Shown piece by piece: positions 24,686 through 32,304 of a DNA stretch of 64,000 bases. The stretch lies in the NCBI RefSeq assembly GCF_947305105.1, contig NZ_CAMZCS010000002.1, forward strand, positions 1-64,000, given 5' to 3'. This DNA comes from an uncultured Fibrobacter sp. GTDB taxonomy: Bacteria > Fibrobacterota > Fibrobacteria > Fibrobacterales > Fibrobacteraceae. The number at the start of each line of letters is the position of its first letter. The stretch's first letter is position 1. The notes beneath the pieces were generated by a model. That model did not search any database, was not told where the DNA came from, and saw only the letters and a list, made by a program, of their open reading frames with translations. A program made the position numbers and the translations under genes.

Positions 24686-26215
24686 ATGCCCACCTCGCAA
24701 TCCAAAATCCAGGAACTGGAACTGCTCTACAAGATCAGTTCCATCTTGAACCAGACGCTTGATTTCGAGAGCGTTGCGCACCCGATTTTGGAAGTGGTTG
24801 AATCTACGATGGGCGTGGAGCACGCAACCCTTACTCTTTACAACCGCCACACGGGCGAAATCTCGATTGAAATTGCGGAAGGCTTGAGCAGCCGCCAGGC
24901 GCGCAAAGGCCGCTACAAGGTGGGCGAGGGCATCACGGGCCGTGTCGTGGAGACCGGCAAGCCCATTATCATTCCCTCGGTCGCAAAAGACCCGGACTTT
25001 TTGGACCGTACGGGGCGTGGCAAGACGGAAGACAAGGCGTTCCTCTGCGTGCCTGTGATTATGGAGCATCAGGTGATTGGCGCCTTCAGTGCCGATGTGC
25101 AGAATCCCGTGGAAGATGAACTTCCCGAGAAACTTCGTTTGTTGGAAATCATTGCGCAGATGCTCGCGGCTGCCGTGAAACTCCGCCGTGAGGCACGTGA
25201 AGAAAACGAAATCCTCAAGGCCGAAAACGAACGTTTGACGCTCGAACTCAAGGATCGCTTCCAGCCCGACAATATCATCGGGCGTTCGAGCGAGATGCAG
25301 CGCGTGTATGCGCAGATTGACCAGGTTTCCCGCAGCCCCCTGCCCGCACTCATCGTGGGCGAGGTCGGTACGGGCAAGGGGCTCGTGGCTGAGGCAATTC
25401 ATTACCGTTCCGACCGCAACATGGGCCCGTTCGTCCGCGTCCATTGCGCCTCGATGCCGGAATCGGTCTTGGACCGCGAACTTTTCGGCAGCGTACGTGG
25501 AGCCCTCGTGGGTGTATTTGCCGAGACGCCTGGCCGCGTAGAACAGGCTGAAGGCGGAACGCTGTTCCTTGACGAAGTGGGTGAACTTTCGCCTAACCTT
25601 CAGGTGAAACTTTTACGCCTGTTGCAGAACGGCGATGTGGAACGCATTGGTGCTCGCATCGCGAAGAAGGTGAATGTGCGCGTGATTGCGGCCACCACAA
25701 AGAATTTACAGCAGATGGTCGAAGAAGGAACCTTCCGCGAAGACCTCTATTATCAACTGCATATCTTCCCGATTTATGTACCGCCGCTGCGCAACCGCAA
25801 GACGGACATCGTGCTGTTGGCGGATCATTTTGTGGAACACTACTGCCGCATCGTGGGCAAGAACGTGCGCCGCCTCGCGCGTACCACCATCAACATGCTC
25901 ATGAGCTATCCGTGGCCCGGAAACGTGCGTGAACTTGAAAACGGAATTGAACGTGCCGTGCTTGTGGCTGACGAAGACGTGATTTATCCGCACCATTTCC
26001 CGACCACGCTCCAGACCGCAGAAACAAGCGGTACTCCCGTCTCTGGAAATTTAAAGCGCATGGTGGAGGCCTACGAAAAGGACATCATTTGCGATGCCCT
26101 CAAGAGCAGCAAGGGAAAGATTGCCGCCGCCGCCCGCAGCCTCTCTACAACACCGCGTATCCTTACGTATAAAATAAACCAGCTTGGAATAGACCTCGCT
26201 GGTTTCGGGAAGTGA
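24686..26215 (+). CDS. GAF-AAA+-Fis regulator with degenerate sigma-54 contact loop
   Basis: The 509-residue protein has a GAF sensor domain (about 15-170), a short coiled segment, a sigma-54-activator-type AAA+ domain (about 200-430) and a Fis-type helix-turn-helix (about 465-505). ATP-binding motifs are present: Walker A GEVGTGKG (225-232) and Walker B with Asp296-Glu297. The loop that contacts sigma-54, normally GAFTGA, reads GALVGV (272-277), and the preceding ELFG is followed by SVRG. Such changes usually abolish sigma-54 activation, so it may act on sigma-70 promoters or otherwise, as TyrR does. The ligand is unknown. It follows yqeY closely. Confidence 0.88.
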   Translation: MPTSQSKIQELELLYKISSILNQTLDFESVAHPILEVVESTMGVEHATLTLYNRHTGEISIEIAEGLSSRQARKGRYKVGEGITGRVVETGKPIIIPSVAKDPDFLDRTGRGKTEDKAFLCVPVIMEHQVIGAFSADVQNPVEDELPEKLRLLEIIAQMLAAAVKLRREAREENEILKAENERLTLELKDRFQPDNIIGRSSEMQRVYAQIDQVSRSPLPALIVGEVGTGKGLVAEAIHYRSDRNMGPFVRVHCASMPESVLDRELFGSVRGALVGVFAETPGRVEQAEGGTLFLDEVGELSPNLQVKLLRLLQNGDVERIGARIAKKVNVRVIAATTKNLQQMVEEGTFREDLYYQLHIFPIYVPPLRNRKTDIVLLADHFVEHYCRIVGKNVRRLARTTINMLMSYPWPGNVRELENGIERAVLVADEDVIYPHHFPTTLQTAETSGTPVSGNLKRMVEAYEKDIICDALKSSKGKIAAAARSLSTTPRILTYKINQLGIDLAGFGK

Positions 26216-26222
26216 GCGCTTC

Positions 26223-27515
26223 TTATTTCTTTAAGCACTCCTCGATTTGCTTGTTGATGTACGCTTCGTTTGAATCAAGTTTTGCTTGGTAGCGTGGGTT
26301 TACAATCGTGTCCCCGTCGCAGATTTGCTTTCTTGCGATTAAAAACCCATCGTTGCAGGATTCGAAGTTAATTTCATCGCATGACCAGAATTTGACGGGT
26401 TGTATGGAGCTTAGGCATTCGTTATCCTCTGAAAGGGCCTTACTGATACTGTCAATCTTGTTGAATGCCACTTCGGAAAAAAGGTTTTGTATTTCGAAGC
26501 CTGTCGTAAAATCTGTCTTTTGGCAAAGAGGGGATGGTGTAACAGAGGTGGTGCTAGAATCGTTGATTGTCTCTGGAGTAGAATCCTGGCTTTCCGCAGG
26601 AAACTTTTGGGAGAATTCTTCATTGGAGTAAATTAAAAAGTCTTTCTCTCTGTATTCGTCTTCGCTATAGGTTTCGTTGTTGTTGCATCTATATTGATAT
26701 TGGAGGGTTATTTTTGAGGAATCGCACTTCATACTTCCTAGACGATAATCGATGTATGTACTTATGTCTTCAAGTTTGTCTTCTAATTGAGAGAGTTCCT
26801 CAATTGAAAGCGTCTGGTTGTTTTCGAGTTGGTTTCTCAATCCATTAGGAGTAATTTTTTTTAGGCTTTTCCAAATAGAGTCCATTATAACAGTATCTTT
26901 AAAACAGAATATTTCAGGATTTATGTCTATAAAATGATTGTTGGTTCTGCATATGCTCACGCCAACTTTTTTGGTGATACATTTTTCCTCTTCTATGGAT
27001 TTCCGCTTGCAGGAGACGCTTGTGTCCGCAGCGAGTCGGTAAAGGGCTTGAGGCTTTAGACAGTTCTCGATTTGCTTGTCGAACACTTCGATTTGCGCAC
27101 TGTAAATGCTGTCTAGCTTTTCGTAGTAGCGTGCTCTTTTCTTTTCCATCTGGAGGTATTCGTCAGACAGACGTGTTTCGCCATCGCTGCAAACGACGTC
27201 CTTGGGAATGGAGATTTCCTGTGTCGTGTCTTGCTGCTGGACTAATGCGGGGATGGTATCGAACATCTTCTTGAGGCATTCTGACGTGCCGGAACTCTTC
27301 ATGATACTGTCAATTTTGTCGTGGGTTGCGTTTCGTGCTTTCTGGAATGCAACTTCTTCGACATCGTCCGTTGAATAGTCACTTGTGTAGGTCGCAAGGG
27401 ATGTTCCGTATTGGCACACGCCGCCTGTGGGCTGGCTGCTTTTATCGCTCCCGCATCCGGCCCAGAAAATACAAACAAGTGATAAAACAAAGTATTTCCA
27501 AACTCGATTAGACAT
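26223..27515 (-). CDS. Cys-rich lipoprotein of unknown function
   Basis: GAGGAGG six bases upstream fixes the ATG at 27515, giving a 430-residue product with lipobox WAGC (Cys21). The mature protein contains repeated segments: a BLOCK like DKIDSIMKSSGTSECLKKM recurs later as NKIDSISKALSEDNECLSS, and short CxxG/ETxxSDEY stretches recur, so it seems built of internally duplicated helical units with paired cysteines. No known domain is recognised. Lower GC than its neighbours. Probably an envelope lipoprotein of the accessory set. Confidence 0.65.
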   Translation of the reverse strand: MSNRVWKYFVLSLVCIFWAGCGSDKSSQPTGGVCQYGTSLATYTSDYSTDDVEEVAFQKARNATHDKIDSIMKSSGTSECLKKMFDTIPALVQQQDTTQEISIPKDVVCSDGETRLSDEYLQMEKKRARYYEKLDSIYSAQIEVFDKQIENCLKPQALYRLAADTSVSCKRKSIEEEKCITKKVGVSICRTNNHFIDINPEIFCFKDTVIMDSIWKSLKKITPNGLRNQLENNQTLSIEELSQLEDKLEDISTYIDYRLGSMKCDSSKITLQYQYRCNNNETYSEDEYREKDFLIYSNEEFSQKFPAESQDSTPETINDSSTTSVTPSPLCQKTDFTTGFEIQNLFSEVAFNKIDSISKALSEDNECLSSIQPVKFWSCDEINFESCNDGFLIARKQICDGDTIVNPRYQAKLDSNEAYINKQIEECLKK

Positions 27516-27664
27516 AGTAAACCTCCTCAAAACCTTTTTTGAATATATATAAGCGAATTTGGGGGCGCAACCAGATGTCCGTTTCTCGTGATATAAAGCA
27601 AAGATTTTGTTACATAGGACACGTTCTGTCGGATTTTCAAATTTCCCAATTTTATGGTTTATTC

Positions 27665-27706
27665 CCCCCTGTCTACTTCCTACTGCCTACTTCCTACCGC
27701 CTACTA
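27665..27706 (+). repeat. CTACTTCCTACT-type repeat
   Basis: GTCTACTTCCTACTGCCTAC then TTCCTACCGCCTACTA. The same words occur at 30905-30950. This lies in the ~310-base spacer before tyrS, where the rest is A/T-rich and holds no gene that I can support. Confidence 0.65.
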
Positions 27707-27785
27707 ATTCTATATTTTCGTATGTTATGATAATCTATTCCTTCTACATGGGCTTTGTGTGATTAGCGGTTTAAACTTGTATTTT

Positions 27786-27817
27786 CCCTAACCACTAACC
27801 ACCAACCACTAACCACT
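27786..27817 (+). repeat. ACTAACCAC-type leader repeat before tyrS
   Basis: CCCTAACCACTAACCACC then AACCACTAACCACT, ending 11 bases before the tyrS ATG. No Shine-Dalgarno follows it. Confidence 0.7.
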
Positions 27818-27828
27818 TAATTAAAAAC

Positions 27829-29046
27829 ATGCAATTCCGTCCTGTAAAAGAACAGCTTGAAATTTTGATGCGCGGCGTTATCGATGTTGTGCCGCAGGAA
27901 GAACTCGAAAAGAAACTCCAGAAGTCCTACGATACCGGAGTCCCGCTCCGTATCAAGATGGGTGTGGACCCGACGGCTCCGGACGTGCACTTCGGCCACA
28001 CGGTCGTGATGCGCAAGCTCCGCCAGTTCCAGGATTTGGGCCATACTGTGGTGCTTATCGTGGGTGACTACACTGCCCAGATTGGTGACCCGAGCGGCCG
28101 TAACAAGGCACGCCCGCGCCTCACGCACGAACAGGTGCTCGAGAACGCGAAGGAATACCAGGAACAGTTCTTCAAGGTGGTCCGCCGCGACCAGGTGGAA
28201 ATCCACTACAACGGTGAATGGTTCTCCAAGCTCCCGTTCAGCAAGGTGACCGAACTCATGGGCCAGTTCACTGTGGCCCAGATGCTCGAACGCGAGGACT
28301 TCCACAACCGCTACACGGCCAACACGCCGATTAGCCTGCACGAGTTCATGTACCCGATGATGCAGGGCTACGATTCTGTGGCCATCAACAGTGATGTGGA
28401 ACTCGGTGGCACCGACCAGAAGTTCAATGTGCTCCGTGGCCGTGACCTCCAGATTTTCGAAGGCATGGAGCCGCAGATCGGCCTCTTCATGCCTATCCTT
28501 CTCGGTACCGACGGCAAGGTCAAGATGAGTAAGTCCATCGGCAACTACGTGGGCTTGAACGAACCTGCCGACGTGATGTACCACAAGATTTATAGCCTCG
28601 CCGACAGCATTGTCGAGAACTGGTTTGAACTTCTCACCAACATCCCGCTTGAAGAAATCAAGCAGATGATGGCCGACATCGCCGCGGGCAAGATGAACCC
28701 CAACGATGCCAAACACCGCCTCGCGATTGACATTGTGACGCAGTACTACGGTGCGGAAGCCGCCGAGGCCGCCGCGCAGAAGGAACGCGAGATTCATAGC
28801 GGTAACGCCATCCCGAGCGATGCTGCCGAGTGCAGCGTGGCGGCCGGCACCTACGGTGCCCTGGACCTGCTCGTGGAAGTCAAGGCGTTTGCCTCCAAGG
28901 GCGAAGCCCGCCGCATGGTCCAGAACGGCGGCGTGAAGATTGCGGGTGAAAAACTCGCTGACCCGCAGGCGACATTTGAAATCAAGGGCTCTGACCAGCT
29001 GGTAATCCAGGTGGGCAAGCGCAAGTTCTTCAAGGTGAACTTCTAG
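27829..29046 (+). CDS. tyrS: tyrosine-tRNA ligase
   Basis: The 405-residue class I synthetase charges tRNA-Tyr. The HIGH-like motif is HFGH (54-57) within DPTAPDVHFGH, and the second signature is KMSKS (232-236). An S4 RNA-binding domain forms the C terminus (about 340-405). DPTAPD...HTVV and GDPSGRN are typical of the TyrZ-like (type 2) group. Length is normal. No Shine-Dalgarno is seen; an A/C-rich repeat leader ends 11 bases before the ATG. pfkB follows eight bases after its stop, and its own AGGAGG overlaps the tyrS stop codon. Confidence 0.96.
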   Translation: MQFRPVKEQLEILMRGVIDVVPQEELEKKLQKSYDTGVPLRIKMGVDPTAPDVHFGHTVVMRKLRQFQDLGHTVVLIVGDYTAQIGDPSGRNKARPRLTHEQVLENAKEYQEQFFKVVRRDQVEIHYNGEWFSKLPFSKVTELMGQFTVAQMLEREDFHNRYTANTPISLHEFMYPMMQGYDSVAINSDVELGGTDQKFNVLRGRDLQIFEGMEPQIGLFMPILLGTDGKVKMSKSIGNYVGLNEPADVMYHKIYSLADSIVENWFELLTNIPLEEIKQMMADIAAGKMNPNDAKHRLAIDIVTQYYGAEAAEAAAQKEREIHSGNAIPSDAAECSVAAGTYGALDLLVEVKAFASKGEARRMVQNGGVKIAGEKLADPQATFEIKGSDQLVIQVGKRKFFKVNF

Positions 29047-29054
29047 GAGGTCCT

Positions 29055-30014
29055 ATGCCTCAGGAAACGTTGATACTCGGCCTTAACCCCGCTTGGCAGC
29101 GACTGTTCTTTCTGGACAAGTTTACGCTGGGCGAAGTCCACCGCATTGCGAAGGTGGAAGAGTATGCCTCGGGCAAGGGCATCAACTGCGGCCGTGTGCT
29201 GCGGCATTTGGGCGGGACTCCCGTGCTGATGCATTTCCTTGGGGCGGATAACGGCTCCCGTATCTTCGATGAACTGTCTGCGGACGGAATTAAGCAGGCT
29301 CCCGTGTGGATTCACGAACCGACGAGAATCTGTACGACCATCGTGAGCGATGGGGAATCGACAGAGTTAATCGAGCCTTCGCCGAAGCTTGCCGCTGCGG
29401 AGAATGAGGACTTTATCCAGACGCTCAATAATTTTTGGCCCACCACCCAGTGCGTGGCCCTTTGCGGGTCGTTCCCGCGCTCTTTCGATGTCAGCCTCAT
29501 CAATTCCTTGGACTTTACTGGGAAGCGTGTGTTTATCGATGCGATAAACAATATTGATGCCTGGCTCGAAAAGGGTGTTGAACTCCTCAAGATAAACAAG
29601 CTGGAGTACAGTGAATTGCTGGATCGCATGGGGATTCCCCAGGTCAAGTCGAGCCCGCAGTTTTGGAAGATGACTGCGATGGCGGTTCTCGAAAGGTTGC
29701 CCATCAGGAACCTTGTGATTACCGACGAAGAAGCGCCTGTTCGTGCCTTCCGTTTTGTAGAAAAGAAATTCCAGAGCTTGCAAATTCAACCGCCCGAGAT
29801 TCAGGTGAAGAATAATGTCGGTGCCGGGGATTCCTTCTTTGCGGGTTGGCTCTATGCTGATGCCCAGGGAATGAGTTTTGAACAGTGCCTTGTCAAGGCG
29901 ACGGCAGTGTCTGTTGCCCGTTGCGAGGTGGACCGTCCTTGGAAACTGGACCTTGCCCGCGTTGCCGAATTGGAGAGCAGTCTTGCTCCTACGTTAGAAA
30001 AGACGGGGGACTGA
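29055..30014 (+). CDS. PfkB family carbohydrate kinase (1-phosphofructokinase/LacC-like)
   Basis: The 319-residue product belongs to the ribokinase/PfkB family. The N-terminal LGLNPAWQR and the GKGINCGRVLRHLGG signature are those of the FruK/LacC subgroup, which phosphorylates fructose-1-phosphate or tagatose-6-phosphate. The C-terminal NNVGAGDSFFAGW anion-hole motif with the catalytic Asp is intact. Substrate is inference; no phosphotransferase genes are nearby. It is translationally coupled to tyrS upstream (8-base gap) and to mqnB downstream (stop and start overlap as TGATG). Confidence 0.85.
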   Translation: MPQETLILGLNPAWQRLFFLDKFTLGEVHRIAKVEEYASGKGINCGRVLRHLGGTPVLMHFLGADNGSRIFDELSADGIKQAPVWIHEPTRICTTIVSDGESTELIEPSPKLAAAENEDFIQTLNNFWPTTQCVALCGSFPRSFDVSLINSLDFTGKRVFIDAINNIDAWLEKGVELLKINKLEYSELLDRMGIPQVKSSPQFWKMTAMAVLERLPIRNLVITDEEAPVRAFRFVEKKFQSLQIQPPEIQVKNNVGAGDSFFAGWLYADAQGMSFEQCLVKATAVSVARCEVDRPWKLDLARVAELESSLAPTLEKTGD

Positions 30015-30661
30015 TGCCTTCGGTGCTGGTGGTGATTCCTTCGGAAAAGGAATATTCGTTCCTTTATCCTGAATGTGAAGCCCCAAAGGTGGGAGCCCCG
30101 CAAGTTATTGATGAAAAACGCTACGATGTCGCCGTCTGCGGCGTTGGATTGCTGAATTTTTCTGTTAATTTATCTGCACTATTGGCCCGTAGTCGTTACG
30201 AGAGCGTTTATTTGCTTGGCGTCTGTGGGGCCTATCCCCAACGCGGACTCGGGGTAGGGGATGTTGTTCGCGTGCAAAGCGAAATCGTTGGCGATATGGG
30301 GGTGCAGGAGCAGGATGGCTCGTTTACTCCGTGGTCTAGCCTTAGCAAAAGTGCTCCTGTTAGGTACGGTGAAAATGGCGGGATACTCCCGGAATCCTTG
30401 CGTGACTTGCCATCTGTCTCGGGCCTGACGGTGAATTGCTGTACCGGCACATCTAAACTTGCCTTCGACCGGAGTGCCCGGTTCAATGTCGATATCGAAA
30501 GCATGGAAGGAGCGGCCCTTTTTGCCGTATGTGGCCGCTTTGGCGTTCCGGCCTTTGAATTCCGTGCAGTGAGCAATATCGCGACCGACCGCGACCCGTC
30601 CGCCTGGCGCATCCCCGAGGCCTTGGCAGCCCTCAAAAGGGAGGTACTGGATAAGCTATGA
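30014..30661 (+). CDS. mqnB: futalosine hydrolase
   Basis: The start at 30014 overlaps the pfkB stop by one base (TGATG), which gives a 215-residue protein of the nucleoside phosphorylase (PNP/UDP) fold. Motifs CGVGLLNFSV, GVCGAYPQRGLGVGDVV, and the catalytic region NVDIESMEGAA are those of MqnB, which removes hypoxanthine from futalosine in menaquinone synthesis. mqnD, next enzyme of the same pathway, lies 330 bases downstream beyond a repeat block. This supports the call over a generic nucleosidase. Confidence 0.88.
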   Translation: MPSVLVVIPSEKEYSFLYPECEAPKVGAPQVIDEKRYDVAVCGVGLLNFSVNLSALLARSRYESVYLLGVCGAYPQRGLGVGDVVRVQSEIVGDMGVQEQDGSFTPWSSLSKSAPVRYGENGGILPESLRDLPSVSGLTVNCCTGTSKLAFDRSARFNVDIESMEGAALFAVCGRFGVPAFEFRAVSNIATDRDPSAWRIPEALAALKREVLDKL

Positions 30662-30679
30662 GGCTCGAGGCTCGAGCAA

Positions 30680-30817
30680 TGAGCGATGAGTATTCGAGAG
30701 ACTAGAGAATAGAGACTAGCGGCAAGTGAAAAGAATCACGCACTTCGTGCGTTAGTAACAGACGGCGAAGCCGTGATATTTCTCCCTAGCCCCTAGATTC
30801 TAACCTCTAGATTCTCT
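30680..30817 (+). repeat. dispersed ~135-bp repeat, copy B
   Basis: The copy starts about 19 bases after the mqnB stop and in the same orientation relative to the + strand as copy A (20271-20415). Both hairpins are perfect here too (ACGCAC/GTGCGT and ACGGC/GCCGT). The ending CTCCCTAGCCCCTAGATTC is shared. Confidence 0.85.
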
Positions 30818-30822
30818 AACGG

Positions 30823-30856
30823 AGATTGCTTCAGGGCTTCGCCCTTCGCAATGACA
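30823..30856 (+). repeat. half copy of the GATTGCTTC...GCAATGACA repeat
   Basis: GATTGCTTCAGGGCTTCGCC then CTTCGCAATGACA contains the hairpin AGGGC-TTC-GCCCT. The relative at 17433-17528 has both arms. Only one arm occurs here, directly after repeat copy B. Confidence 0.65.
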
Positions 30857-30886
30857 ACTTTTACCTCTCTCGTCTCTCGTCTATAT

Positions 30887-30950
30887 CCCCAACCACTAAC
30901 CACTTCCTACTGTCTACTTCCTACTGTCTACTTCCTACTTCCTACCACCT
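30887..30950 (+). repeat. ACTAACCAC plus CTACTTCCTACT leader repeats before mqnD
   Basis: CCAACCACTAACCACTTCCT is followed by three further CTACTTCCTACT-type units, then ACCACCTC and AAACCTC. The mqnD ATG at 30989 follows without a Shine-Dalgarno. With copy B and the half repeat, this block fills the 327-base mqnB-mqnD spacer, so no gene is present there. Confidence 0.7.
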
Positions 30951-30988
30951 CAAACCTCAAAGGACCGCAGGCCCGACCTCATTCCTCT

Positions 30989-31789
30989 ATGCACCTTTCC
31001 CTCGGCATCTCCACCTGTCCCAACGACACTTATATATATGAAGCCCTTATCGCCGGGCTAGAAAACTCCCCGTTCGAGTGGGAGGTCCACTATGCGGATG
31101 TCCAGACTTTGAACGAAATGGTCAGACAAGGGGTGCTGGACGTGGCTAAGGTGAGCGCGCAAGTTTTTCCCAAAATTGAGTGTGATTACCGTCACATGCA
31201 GTGCGGGGGAGCTATCGGGTACGGCTGTGGCCCGCTTCTGCTTTCGTCTGCTGCGGAATCGTTCGATACGGGGGCCCCGACGACGCTTCCCGGTGCAGAC
31301 ACGACGGCGGCTCTCCTGTTCAAGTTCTGGTACGAACGCGAAATAGGGGGGGATCCTTCGGTGCGCTACGCGTTGTTCAATGAGGTGTACCAGTCCTTGC
31401 GGGAGGGAAAGTCTGCCCAGGGGGTTGTCATTCACGAACACCGGTTTACCTGGAAACGAGACGGATTGCACCTCTTGGCCGATCTTGGCGCTTACTGGGA
31501 AGACAAGACGAATTCGCCTATTCCGCTGGGAATTTCGGTTATTCGGCGCAGTTTTTCGGCGGAAGTTGTTCGCGAGGTGGAGTCGGAAATCCGCAGAAGC
31601 ATCGCTGTCGCGAGGGCGAGAAAGGATTTAGTGACCCCTTTTATCGAGCGGCTGGCACAAATTGAAGACCGAAAAGTTATCGAAGACCACATCAAAATGT
31701 TCGTGAATGACTTTTCTGAGGATGTCGGAGAAAAGGGGGCTATTGCATTAGATCGTCTTTGGCAAGTGGCCATCGGTAAAAAAGGGTGA
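30989..31789 (+). CDS. mqnD: 1,4-dihydroxy-6-naphthoate synthase
   Basis: The 266-residue product starts at the ATG at 30989, matching the family start (LSLGISTCPNDTYIYEAL). MqnD converts cyclic de-hypoxanthinylfutalosine to 1,4-dihydroxy-6-naphthoate in the futalosine route to menaquinone. Conserved CPNDTY, VAKVSAQVFP and the GAIGYGCGPLL segment, and the later TALLF region, are seen. The call is strengthened by mqnB upstream. No Shine-Dalgarno precedes the ATG; the leader is built of C/T- and A/C-rich repeats. An earlier in-frame start would read through those repeats and is unlikely. Confidence 0.92.
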   Translation: MHLSLGISTCPNDTYIYEALIAGLENSPFEWEVHYADVQTLNEMVRQGVLDVAKVSAQVFPKIECDYRHMQCGGAIGYGCGPLLLSSAAESFDTGAPTTLPGADTTAALLFKFWYEREIGGDPSVRYALFNEVYQSLREGKSAQGVVIHEHRFTWKRDGLHLLADLGAYWEDKTNSPIPLGISVIRRSFSAEVVREVESEIRRSIAVARARKDLVTPFIERLAQIEDRKVIEDHIKMFVNDFSEDVGEKGAIALDRLWQVAIGKKG

Positions 31790-31920
31790 TTTTTACCCCC
31801 TTTTTTTGCGCTTTTTGTGTAATAATATATAAACGTAAAATTCATTTTACAAAATAGCGAATTTTTGCAAAAAACTTTAATTATTTTCACATACAGCATC
31901 TTTTTTCCGGGAGTTTGCTT

Positions 31921-32118
31921 ATGAGTTTAGTCAATGATCTCGATCAGAAAATCGAAAACTTCAAACGCGAGTTCGAGAAGTTCGAACGCGGCAACAAGTC
32001 TGCTGGCACGCGTGCCCGCAAGGTCCTACAGGACATCAAGAAGACCTGTCAGGACATCCGTGTTCTGATTCAGGGAACAAAAAAGGAGGAAGCGAAGGCT
32101 GAATCTTCTGAAAATTGA
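31921..32118 (+). CDS. Hc1-like histone H1 family DNA-binding protein
   Basis: The 65-residue, Lys/Arg-rich helical protein carries the ERGNKSAGTRARK...L..IKK core. This core resembles the Hc1-like (PF07432) small proteins of Bacteroidota (GNKAAGTRARK) and, more distantly, chlamydial Hc1. Such proteins are thought to bind and compact DNA. The ATG at 31921 is preferred over a TTG six bases upstream; GGGAG lies near it. It is monocistronic, upstream of the envelope block but with its own A/T-rich promoter region. The function here is inferred from family resemblance only. Confidence 0.72.
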   Translation: MSLVNDLDQKIENFKREFEKFERGNKSAGTRARKVLQDIKKTCQDIRVLIQGTKKEEAKAESSEN

Positions 32119-32190
32119 CTTATACCCCCTAGAAATGGCAAATGACACTTTTTTTTTACGCTAAAAAAAGGTGTTTTCATTAAAAAGTGT

Positions 32191-32219
32191 TTGACTATTG
32201 CCGTTTGTAAAGGTATATT
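32191..32219 (+). promoter_or_regulatory. sigma-70-type promoter for the envelope block
   Basis: TTGACT at 32191-32196, 17-base spacer, TATATT at 32214-32219. The first gene starts at 32305, leaving an ~80-base leader. Confidence 0.75.
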
Positions 32220-32304
32220 CCATTCGGGTTTTGTTTACCCTGATGGGCAAAACAAGAGAATATGAAATTTTTTATGTGTACTATGATTGGAGAAACGTAG
32301 CAGT

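Noticed and set aside
27539-27730. A 63-residue + strand frame before tyrS
   Set aside because: It runs through the CTACTTCCTACT repeat words and shows no similarity to any protein or ribosome-binding site.
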